Below are positions 1-6,500 of a stretch of 10,144 bases of DNA, one piece after another. Below the pieces are notes generated by a model that saw only the letters and a list, made by a program, of their open reading frames with translations, was not told the DNA's origin and made no database searches. This DNA is from an uncultured Oscillospiraceae bacterium (GTDB taxonomy: Bacteria > Bacillota > Clostridia > Oscillospirales > Oscillospiraceae). The stretch is taken from NCBI GenBank assembly GCA_934565425.1, contig CAKTHW010000056.1:1-10144 (forward strand), read 5' to 3'. Each line of letters starts with the position of its first letter. Position 1 is the stretch's first letter. A program made the position numbers and the translations under genes.

Positions 1-1
1 G

Positions 2-769
2 ACCAAGGCATTTAACGACGCTCACGGCAAGTTCATCTCCCAGAACGCCGGTCACAGCGAGACGCTGCTGGACTACACCGACGACAATGTGCTGGCGATC
101 TTCAACGCCCTGAGCAAGTATTACAACAACATCGAGGCCGTGGGCACCAAGCGGGCAAAGGTGTGTGCCGACCTGTACAACGCCATCGTGGATCACAGAC
201 TGACCACCACCTCCAAGGGTTCCGTGGCCAATATCGACGAAAACGGCGTGGTGAAATTCAAGGGCTTCCTCATCGAGGAAGTGCCCGATGACCTGTTCCA
301 GACCGGAGAGGTGGCCTACGTCTACATCGACGGTGTGGGCAAAGCGTTCACCGGCATCAACACCGCCCGCACCATCGAATCCGAAGACTTTGACGGTGTG
401 GCGCTCCAGGGTGCAGGCAAGGCAGGTGAGTTCATCCTGCCGGACAACAAGAAGGCAGTTTGCAAGGTGCTGCTGAACAGCGAATACGGCCTGGACAACC
501 TGACCGTCACCAGCGCCGCCAGCTCCACCACCTCCGGCAAGACCAAGCTCACCGTCTCCCCGGCGCTGACCTCCGGCAACAGCTACAAGTACAAGGTGGC
601 GGACAATGCCGTCCTGCCTGCCGCCGGCCAGAGCGTCAAGGGCTGGACTGCCTGGAACGGCACCGATGAGATCACCGCCGCCACCGGCAAGGAGATCTGC
701 GTGGTCGAGTGCGACAGCGCCTATCGTGCCCTCAAGGCTGGCGTGGCCACCGTGACCGCCAAGGCGTAA
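2..769 (+). CDS. Major capsid protein, 3' part, with extra C-terminal beta-rich domain
   Basis: The reading frame is open from the first bases and ends at TAA 767-769, giving 255 residues of a protein whose start lies before the window. The GTG at 89 is internal: the frame reads sensibly upstream of it and no ribosome site precedes it. The middle part (fragment residues about 85-160) carries features I recall from HK97-fold capsids of Firmicutes phages: a GEVAYVYIDGVG strand followed by TARTIESEDFDGVALQGAGK. This would be the shell subunit. From about residue 164 (base 491) the chain becomes rich in Thr, Ser, Gly and Ala with short alternating strands and a central WTAWNGTDEITAATGKE stretch. 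That looks like an Ig-like or decoration-type domain of about 90 residues added to the capsid fold, probably displayed on the capsid surface (inference). The head-joining genes that follow support the capsid call. The exact family is uncertain because the N-terminus is missing. Confidence 0.82.
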   Translation, partial: TKAFNDAHGKFISQNAGHSETLLDYTDDNVLAIFNALSKYYNNIEAVGTKRAKVCADLYNAIVDHRLTTTSKGSVANIDENGVVKFKGFLIEEVPDDLFQTGEVAYVYIDGVGKAFTGINTARTIESEDFDGVALQGAGKAGEFILPDNKKAVCKVLLNSEYGLDNLTVTSAASSTTSGKTKLTVSPALTSGNSYKYKVADNAVLPAAGQSVKGWTAWNGTDEITAATGKEICVVECDSAYRALKAGVATVTAKA

Positions 770-782
770 GAGGAGCCGGACG

Positions 783-1118
783 ATGCCTGAGAGCGCACTG
801 ACGACCCTGAAAACCCTCCTGGGCATCCCAGACGACAGCCGGGACGCGTTGCTGACCACCATCGTCAGCGCCGTCCAGGCGCGTCTGCTCCTGCTGCTGG
901 GCGGCGCCAGCGAGGTGCCGGAGAGCCTGGCGTATATCGTGCCGGAGGTGGCGGTCATCCGCTATAATCGCATCGGCTCTGAGGGGATGAGTTCCCACTC
1001 TGTAGAGGGGGAGACCGTCGCTTATGCCGACAACGATTTCGCCGGTTACATGAGCGAGATCGAAGCCTACCTGGACGAGCAGCAGACCACAAGGCGGGGG
1101 AGGGTGCGATTCCTGTGA
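783..1118 (+). CDS. Head-tail connector protein (gp6-like, Phage_connect_1 type)
   Basis: A 111-residue protein of the small helical connector family that forms a ring under the portal and extends the DNA exit channel in HK97- and SPP1-like phages. The N-terminus (LKTLLGIPDDSRDALL) is the usual helix pair, followed by a Leu-rich helix (residues about 30-40). The middle contains YNRIGSEGMSSHSVEGET, a segment typical of the family, and the length fits (about 100-115). The ATG at 783 is preceded by AGGAG at 771-775 with a 7-base spacer. The gene sits 13 bases after the capsid stop and its TGA overlaps the GTG start of the next gene, so the two are probably translationally coupled. The family call is by recognition of sequence pattern, without a search. 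Confidence 0.82.
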   Translation: MPESALTTLKTLLGIPDDSRDALLTTIVSAVQARLLLLLGGASEVPESLAYIVPEVAVIRYNRIGSEGMSSHSVEGETVAYADNDFAGYMSEIEAYLDEQQTTRRGRVRFL

Positions 1119-1417
1119 GGTATGATACGCCAATCTACTTTCAATCGGTGTCCGCTGGCGCATACGACCCGGAAACCGGGGACTATGGTAGCGACACCGT
1201 CACGGAGGCTGCCCGATACGCTGCCGTCATGGACACTCGCACAGAGACCATGCAGCTGGTGTACGGCGAGCTCAAGCAGGGCAGCCTGACCGTGCATATC
1301 CAGAACCACTATACAGGCCCCTTTGACCGCATCCGCATCGGAGAGAAACACTATCGGGTGGATCTCCGCCGCCGGCTGCGGGTGAAGGAGTCTTTCGTTT
1401 TGTCGGAGGTGCCGTGA
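1115..1417 (+). CDS. Head closure / head-tail adaptor protein (Phage_H_T_join type)
   Basis: A 100-residue protein that starts at GTG 1115, overlapping the connector stop as GTGA. A GGAGGG site at 1099-1104 lies 10 bases upstream, a little long, so re-initiation after the previous stop may matter. The pattern is that of SPP1 gp16-like head closure proteins: a short N-terminal strand (YDTPIYFQ), a variable loop with DPETGDYGSDT, a strand with YAAVMDTRTE, and a C-terminal beta segment with IRIGEKHYRVD, a common ending for the family. These proteins form the ring that closes the head after DNA packaging and provides the docking surface for the tail. Position between connector and gp10-like gene fits exactly. 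No in-frame ATG would give a full-length protein. Confidence 0.75.
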   Translation: MRYDTPIYFQSVSAGAYDPETGDYGSDTVTEAARYAAVMDTRTETMQLVYGELKQGSLTVHIQNHYTGPFDRIRIGEKHYRVDLRRRLRVKESFVLSEVP

Positions 1418-1764
1418 TGGGCGGCGTGAAAATTGTTGGGCTGGAGAAGCTCCAGAAGAAATTGAAGAAGAATGCTCGGATGGAGGACGTGAAACGGGTC
1501 GTCCGGCACAACGGCAGCCAGTTGCAAGCGGGGATCCAGTCCAATGCTGACTTCTCCAAGGGCTACCAGACCGGCGCTACCAAGCGTAGAGTCGGCCTGG
1601 ACATCAAGGACAACGGCCTGACAGCGGAGTCTGGTCCCACCACCGAGTATGCGGAATACTTGGAGTATGGTACTCGCTTTATGGAGGCGCAGCCCTTCAT
1701 CAAACCTGCCTTTGACAAGCAAGCAGAGAAATTCAAGCGCGACATGAAACGACTGACAGAGTGA
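1417..1764 (+). CDS. HK97 gp10-like head-tail joining / tail-completion protein
   Basis: Two adjacent starts exist, GTG 1414 and ATG 1417. I choose ATG 1417 because the GGAGGT at 1405-1410 then has a 6-base spacer (only 3 for GTG) and the start overlaps the preceding stop in the common TGATG arrangement. The 115-residue product begins with a basic helix (GLEKLQKKLKKN) and near residues 75-95 has EYAEYLEYGTRFMEAQPFIKPAF, the hallmark stretch of the HK97 gp10 family: Tyr-rich helix, E-x-GT turn, then PFIKPA. The family is commonly annotated as HK97-gp10-like and is implicated in head-tail joining or tail completion. It ends with a charged helix. Its place between closure and terminator genes matches the usual siphovirus order. 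Confidence 0.85.
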   Translation: MGGVKIVGLEKLQKKLKKNARMEDVKRVVRHNGSQLQAGIQSNADFSKGYQTGATKRRVGLDIKDNGLTAESGPTTEYAEYLEYGTRFMEAQPFIKPAFDKQAEKFKRDMKRLTE

Positions 1765-1775
1765 GGTGAAGCCGT

Positions 1776-2165
1776 ATGGATCCACAGCAAGAGCTGTTCA
1801 CGGCGCTGCTCCTGGCGCTGCGCAAACAGGGATATGACGTGTACGACGGAGCGTTGCCTCCGGAGGATACGCCCTATCCCTTTCTCTATCTGGGGGACAG
1901 CCGCCAGACGGATGAGCCGAACAAGTCCCTCCTGTTTGGCGTGGTCTATCAGAGCATCCACGTCTGGCACGACAACCCCAAGCAGCGGGGCACGGTGTCC
2001 GCCATGCTCAACGCCATCAAGACCACCTGCCGGACGCTGGGGACGACGGCGCACTTTGCGTGGTTTGTGCGGGACGTAGACCAGCACATCCTGCCAGACA
2101 ATACGACCAAAACGCCGCTCCTGCACGGAGTGCTGGACGTGGCCATTCAATTTAGTACGAGGTGA
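1776..2165 (+). CDS. Tail terminator / minor tail completion protein (DUF3168/DUF806-like)
   Basis: A 129-residue protein with ATG at 1776 and a GAGGTGA site at 1763-1769 that overlaps the stop of the gene before. The N-terminal helix (QQELFTALLLALRKQ), the YPFLYLGDSRQTDEPNKS strand-loop, the HVWHDNP strand and a final DVAIQFST strand match the alpha/beta layout of small siphovirus tail terminator proteins. In that family the protein caps the growing tail tube at the end chosen by the tape measure and joins it to the head. The position directly before the major tail protein is the standard one. The family name is less certain than the role, because terminators diverge strongly and I rely on fold-like pattern and gene order. 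Confidence 0.65.
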   Translation: MDPQQELFTALLLALRKQGYDVYDGALPPEDTPYPFLYLGDSRQTDEPNKSLLFGVVYQSIHVWHDNPKQRGTVSAMLNAIKTTCRTLGTTAHFAWFVRDVDQHILPDNTTKTPLLHGVLDVAIQFSTR

Positions 2166-2171
2166 TTTTTT

Positions 2172-2705
2172 ATGATGAAATTTGATTTGCAACTGTTCGC
2201 TTCTGCCGTGCCCGGCAAGCGGATCGTGTACCTGTTCCGCCGTCTGTCCAAGCAGGCGGAGGAAGGAGCATGGAACCTGGCCTTTGTGACCGAGAACGGT
2301 CGCACCCTGTCTGTGGACGCCGACTCCACAGCCACCAAGGATGGTTCCATCCGCACCCCCGGCGTGCCCGAGCAGGAGGTCACTGTGACCTGCGTGCTGA
2401 GCAAGGGGGATACCAGAGTGGATGAGACGGAGGACGCCATTCTGGACGGTGAGAAGTTCGAGATTTGGGAAGCCAACCTGGAGGAAGCTGTCACCGGCAG
2501 TGGCAACGAAAACAAGTTCAAGGGTATCTACTTTCAGGGCTACGGCACCGAGTTCGAGAAGAACTCCAACGCGGAGGACATGACCGAGATCAGCCTGACC
2601 TTTGGCCTGGAGGGCAAGGGTGCCCGGGGCAACGTGACCGTGACCGCAAATCAGCAGCAGCAGGCGGCCTACATCTTTACCGACACGCCCAAAGCATCCA
2701 GCTGA
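2172..2705 (+). CDS. Major tail (tube) protein, TP901-1-like
   Basis: This 177-residue protein is in the place and size range of the tube subunit of siphophages (often 150-200 residues), whose hexameric rings stack to form the tail. The sequence is beta-rich, with a central GKRIVYLFRRLSK strand, long acidic loops, and a C-terminal EISLTFGLEGKGARGNVTVT strand pair, typical of TP901-1-type tail proteins. ATG at 2172 and ATG at 2175 are both usable: AGGTGA at 2160-2165 lies 6 or 9 bases upstream. Starting at 2175 gives MKFDLQLFA, an N-terminal motif I recall from many Firmicutes phage structural proteins. A strong hairpin follows the stop, as is sensible for the most abundant tail protein. Good confidence in role, moderate in family. 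Confidence 0.8.
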   Translation: MMKFDLQLFASAVPGKRIVYLFRRLSKQAEEGAWNLAFVTENGRTLSVDADSTATKDGSIRTPGVPEQEVTVTCVLSKGDTRVDETEDAILDGEKFEIWEANLEEAVTGSGNENKFKGIYFQGYGTEFEKNSNAEDMTEISLTFGLEGKGARGNVTVTANQQQQAAYIFTDTPKASS

Positions 2706-2726
2706 ACAGCACAAATAGACCGAGTA

Positions 2727-2749
2727 GAGCCGCCCAGGTCGGGCGGCTC
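2727..2749 (+). promoter_or_regulatory. Perfect 9-bp hairpin between tail tube and chaperone genes
   Basis: GAGCCGCCC at 2727-2735 is the exact inverted complement of GGGCGGCTC at 2741-2749, with a 5-base loop (AGGTC). It lies in the longest non-coding gap of the window (2706-2770). The bases that follow (CATAGCTTACGG) have no run of T, so this is not a textbook intrinsic terminator. It may partly end transcription or protect the 3' end of the tail tube message so that much more tube protein than chaperone and tape measure is made (inference). Confidence 0.6.
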
Positions 2750-2770
2750 ATAGCTTACGGAGGCAATATT

Positions 2771-3148
2771 ATGTTTGAACTGACCATCAACGATAAAGTA
2801 TACCCCTGTCGCTTTGGCATGGGCTTCTTGCGGGAGATCAACAAGCGGGTGGAGATGACCTTTGATGAGGACACCGGTGCAAAGCGCAACATCGGCCTGT
2901 ATTACACCATCATCGACCTGATGGACGGCGTCCTGGAGACCCTGGAGGATGTGCTGCTGGCGGCCAACCAGAGCGAGCACCCCCGCTTGCAGCGGACAGC
3001 CCTGGACGCCTACCTGGAGGACGAGAACACGGACGTAGACCAGCTGTTCGCAGACGTGCTGGATTTTTTCGGTCGAGCGAACTGTACCAAGAGCACCTTG
3101 ACAAAAGTGCGGGAGTTCGTGGAGAAGCGGCAGGCGGCACAGAACTGA
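2771..3148 (+). CDS. Tail assembly chaperone, short form (gpG-like)
   Basis: A 125-residue protein starting at ATG 2771, with GGAGG at 2759-2763 and a 7-base spacer. Upstream in-frame codons back to 2465 run through the tail tube gene and the hairpin and are rejected as part of the protein. The N-terminal beta pair (FELTINDKVYPCRFGMGFLRE), the helical middle (YYTIIDLMDGVLETLEDVLLAA) and the acidic tail with DVDQLFADVLDFF resemble Firmicutes tail assembly chaperones. It lies directly before a second frame in the -1 register and the tape measure gene, which is the lambda G/T arrangement. It is expected to act in the cytoplasm by binding the tape measure protein during tail assembly and to be absent from the virion (family knowledge). 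It carries the slippery site at codons 98-100, near the end of its conserved part. Confidence 0.82.
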   Translation: MFELTINDKVYPCRFGMGFLREINKRVEMTFDEDTGAKRNIGLYYTIIDLMDGVLETLEDVLLAANQSEHPRLQRTALDAYLEDENTDVDQLFADVLDFFGRANCTKSTLTKVREFVEKRQAAQN

Positions 3149-3504
3149 GCATTGAGGAGATGTACCAGGAAGCGGCGCTGAGCTGCTTCCGCTTCCTGGG
3201 CTTTACGTCTTTCGACCAGGTGGATCGGCTGACCATCCCGGAGTACAACCTGCTCATGCAGGCGGTGCGGCTGCGGCAGGTGGATCTGGACTATCGCAAC
3301 CACCTGCAGGCGTTCCTCTCCTTCGCCGTGCAGGCGGAGCGGCGAGTGGGGAAGAACAAGTCCCGACCGGTCTACCGGACGTTCCGGAAGTTCTATGACT
3401 ACGATGCGGAGCAGCAGAAGGTTCTAAACGACAGAGAACCAGAAGACCGGTTCGCCGGTCTGAAACAATTCTTGCGGGAAGGGGGTGGAGAGAGTGGCGG
3501 ATAG
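2771..3504 (+). CDS. Tail assembly chaperone, frameshifted long form (gpGT-like fusion)
   Basis: Slipping at 3064-3070 gives 100 residues from the first frame, ending LDFF, then continues as RSSELYQEHLDKS and on into the second frame to TAG 3502-3504, for 244 residues in total. In lambda and in many other siphophages the corresponding G-T protein is made as a minor product. The G part coats the tape measure protein and the T part recruits tail tube subunits. The frame relation here (second frame at -1), the heptamer inside the overlap and the position just before the tape measure gene all match that model. The join is inferred from sequence and the ratio of short to long product cannot be read from it. 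Confidence 0.8.
3064..3070 (+). promoter_or_regulatory. Programmed -1 ribosomal frameshift site (T_TTT_TTC)
   Basis: In the frame of the 2771-3148 gene the bases read GAT TTT TTC GGT, which contains the canonical X_XXY_YYZ heptamer T_TTT_TTC. Both tRNAs can re-pair after a one-base backward slip. The -1 frame is free of stops from 2866 to its TAG at 3502-3504, so a slip here enters the second chaperone frame. A 7-base spacer separates the heptamer from a possible stem: CGAACT 3078-3083 with AGTTCG 3114-3119, enclosing GCAC 3093-3096 with GTGC 3107-3110. The stem was found by eye; folding energies were not computed. Confidence 0.85.
3160..3504 (+). CDS. T domain of the tail assembly chaperone, second frame
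   Basis: This frame encodes the C-terminal part of the frameshift product. If started alone at ATG 3160 it would give 114 residues (MYQEAALSCFRFLGFTSFDQV onward), with helices such as PEYNLLMQAVRLRQVDLDYR, an aromatic and basic middle (RPVYRTFRKFYDYD), and a Gly-rich end. Independent translation is doubtful: the only purine-rich site (GAGGAG 3154-3159) touches the ATG with no spacer, and no other start is seen between 2866 and 3160. The conserved-looking sequence (LSIEEMYQEA) already begins before that ATG, which also favours a fusion. The YRNHLQAFLSFAVQA helices and the basic patch resemble second-frame chaperone proteins next to tape measure genes in Firmicutes phages. Confidence 0.72.
   Translation: MYQEAALSCFRFLGFTSFDQVDRLTIPEYNLLMQAVRLRQVDLDYRNHLQAFLSFAVQAERRVGKNKSRPVYRTFRKFYDYDAEQQKVLNDREPEDRFAGLKQFLREGGGESGG
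3444..3461 (+). promoter_or_regulatory. 7-bp hairpin with TTCG loop just before the tape measure gene
   Basis: AGACCGG at 3444-3450 pairs perfectly with CCGGTCT at 3455-3461 around a TTCG loop. It lies inside the second chaperone frame, 32 bases before GTG 3494, and is not followed by a T run. It could slow ribosomes or influence tape measure translation, but the closing pair is G-C and not the extra-stable C-G, and codon choice alone may explain it. Confidence 0.4.
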
Positions 3505-6500
3505 TTTTAGTATCAAGGCGCTTTTGTCGGCCAAGGATGTCGGCTTTTCCAGCGGCATGAAGGGAGCGCTGGAATCATTGAAAGAAGTGTCTACTCAAAT
3601 CGAGGGTGGCTTCGCTTTTGGCGTCATGGCCAAGGCGGGCTCCAGCGCGTTTTCTGCGATTTCCGGAAGTGTGTCCGGGCTGGCGAAAGAGGCGGTTGAA
3701 ACATCCGACGCTATGCAGAAGTTGCAGCAGGCCATGAAGTTTTCGGGAGACTATTCCGACAAGGAAATCGAGAAGATTGCGGGACTGAACGGCACGTTGA
3801 AAAAATATGCCGATGAGACGGTGTTCGATTTAAATGACGTCATGAGCACGTTTGGCGCCCTCTCTGCCAACGGCATCAAGGACGCAGATAACCTGACGAA
3901 GTCCGTGGGCAATGCTGTCGCAGTGTTCGGCGGCGGGGCGCAAGAGTATTCCAGTGTAGCGCTGGCTTTTTCACAGGCGATGGCGTCCGGCAAGCTCCAA
4001 GCAGAAGACTGGAACCAAATTCTGAACGCAAGCCCCCAGCTTGCTGGTGGTCTGCGAAAAGAGCTGATGAAGCTGAATCCCAAATTGAAGAAGGACTTCA
4101 AGGGCGCGATGGCAGATGGCGCAATTTCAGCTGACTTGTTGGGCAAAGCCATGAACAATATCGGCATGACCAAAATGGCGAAAGAAGCGGCGACTTCTGT
4201 AACGACCTTTGAAGGTGCCATGGGCAACCTAGAAGCAACGGTGTCCAGCGGCTTGCTGACGCTTTATGACAGCTTTGCCAAAGCGGGGCTTATTAGCGCG
4301 ATCAATACGCTGAACGGCAAGCTGGAAGAAGGATTCAGTTGGGCGGCAAGCGGTTTTTCTAAGTTCGCGAAGAAAATCAAGCCTTATTGGAAAGTGCTCA
4401 AGAAAAACGTGGGGCAAATCAGCAAATCCTTCGGCGAGGCGTTCTCCGCCATCGGCGACTCCTTTTCCGAGTTGACCGGCTCCTTCGGTTCCAAGGATAG
4501 CGTCAGCGGCTTTTCCGACGTGATCGGCGGCATCACCGGCGCACTGAAATCCTTCGCTGGGTTCCTCAAGGACAACTCCGACATCATCGCCAAGGTCGTC
4601 TCTAAGCTGCCCCAACTGTTGGTGGCCTACAAAGGCTTCAAGATCGTCAAGACCCTGGTCCCCGGCGTGAAAGCGTTCAGCAGCGCCATCGTCAAGATGG
4701 CCGGAAAGGGCATCGGGGCGATCGCTACCAAGCTGTTCGGCATCGCCGCCGGGGAAGAGGCCACCGGAGCGGCCTCCAGCGCCAGTGCAAAGCAGGTTTT
4801 GGCCAGCGCGGTGGCGTTTATCGCCCTGGGCGCCGGGGTCGCCCTGGCTGGGGTGGGGCTTGCGCTGGTGGCGCAGGCTGCGATCGCCCTGGCGAATCAA
4901 GGGGCGTTGGCCGTCGGCGTCATGGGCGGCCTGGTGGTCGCGCTGGCCGGGCTGGCCTTTGGTGCGTCCGTCATCGGACCGGCGCTGACGGCGGGTGCGG
5001 TAGGCTTTGTGGCCTTCGGCGCCGCTATGGTGCTGGTGGGTGCCGGCATGGCGCTGGCGGCTGGGTTCATCAAGAACCTTGTCCCTCTGGTCAAGCAGGT
5101 GGGTGACACTGCCGCTCAAATGGCCGGCGCCTTCGCGGCGGCAGCTGCTGCCGTCATCGGCTCGGTGGGCGAGCTGGTGGGCAACATCGCCGACGGGGTG
5201 AGTCAGATCGTCACCTGCATCGGTGAGGAGTTGTGCAACGTATTCGAGACGGCAGGCAACGCCATCAGCGGGGTGGTGGACTCCATCAGCGGCGGCATTG
5301 CCACCGTGGTAGACGCCATCAGCGGCGGATTCCGGTCGGTGCTGGACGGTATCGCCGGGGTCGTTGAGTCCATCGGCACCAGCGCCCGGAACGCCGGGCA
5401 GGGCTTCAAGCTCGTGGCTGAGGGTATCTCCCTCATTGCGGGGCTGTCCCTGCTGGACATTGCCAAGTCCCTGGGCGCTGTGGCCGTCGGCATCGGGGAA
5501 ATCTCCCTGGCCGGTGAGGGTATGGGCGTCATCGGCGAAGGCGTGCAGAGCATTGCCGCCGCCATCCAAGCCCTGTCGGTGGGGCAGGTCATCCTGGCCA
5601 GCATGGCCCAGTCCGGGGACATGGCGTCCCAGGCGGCTGTGGGGTACTTCACCCTGGCGGCGGCCATCCAAGAGATCGCCACGGTGTCCGCCGGTGTGTT
5701 GGTGGCTGCGGTCAGCCTTCAGGGGCTGATGACCGTCGCCATCACATCCAGCACGGCGGTGGCCACCCTCGGTGCAGCGTTCATGACCGCCAGCGGGGCA
5801 GCCCGGAGCACCAGCGCTGGCGTGCTGTCGGTGTCGGGAGCGCTCAACGGCGTCGCCCGTTCTGGCGGCGCAGCGGTGGGCGCTGTCCACCGGTTGGCTG
5901 GAGCAGCACATAGCGCCGCAGCGGCCATCCATCCCATTGGGGCGGCGGCACAGCAGGCGGCGAGCACTCTCATCCGGAGCTTTTCTGCCGCAGCCGTCAA
6001 GGCCAAGGCGGCGGGGAACGCCATCGGGAAGGGCGTCCTGACCAGCGTCCGGCAGGGGATGAGCCCTCTGCCCAAGATTGCCGCCCAGGCCATGAACAGC
6101 CTGGTGGGCGCCGTCAAGTCCGGCGGCAGCCGAGCCACGGCAAGCGCTCGCTCTGCGGCGTCGTCCATCGTCAGCACGTTGCGTCACGCCGCGCCTGGCG
6201 CCACCAGCGCCGGCCGTTACATTGGCATGGGCTTGGCCAACGGCATGGCGTCCCAGCTGGGCAGAGTGCGCAGCGTGGCGGCACAGCTGGCGTCAGCGGC
6301 GGAACGTGCCATCCGTGCCAAGGCCAGGATCCACAGTCCGTCTAAAGTGTCCCAGGCGCTGGGTGAATACTGGGGCACCGGCTACGCCCTGGGCATCAGC
6401 AGCATGGTCCAGTCTACCCGCAAGGCGGCAGAACGGCTGGTGACCGTGCCCACCCTAGCGGCAGGGCCTGACCTGTCCTATCACGGCAGCCTAGAGCAAG

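Noticed and set aside
1414..1416. GTG start for the gp10-like gene
   Set aside because: Only 3 bases separate it from GGAGGT, while ATG 1417 has a normal 6-base spacer and a start-stop overlap.
2727..2755. Hairpin as a full intrinsic terminator
   Set aside because: No run of T follows the stem and the downstream genes have no visible promoter of their own, so full termination would cut off the tail operon.
2465..2770. N-terminal extension of the first chaperone frame into the tail tube gene
   Set aside because: It reads out of frame through the tail tube gene and through the hairpin gap; the ATG at 2771 has a proper GGAGG site and gives a typical N-terminus.
3101..3110. ACAAAAGTG as a second slippery site
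   Set aside because: In the chaperone frame it reads ACA AAA GTG, which does not fit X_XXY_YYZ, whereas T_TTT_TTC upstream fits fully.
4229..6187. 652-codon open frame on the minus strand opposite the tape measure gene
   Set aside because: GC-rich coding DNA with Ala/Gly-biased codons leaves the antisense frame free of stops. Its translation is a low-complexity mix of His, Gln, Asp, Gly and Arg without recognisable domains, and the plus strand encodes a clear tape measure protein.
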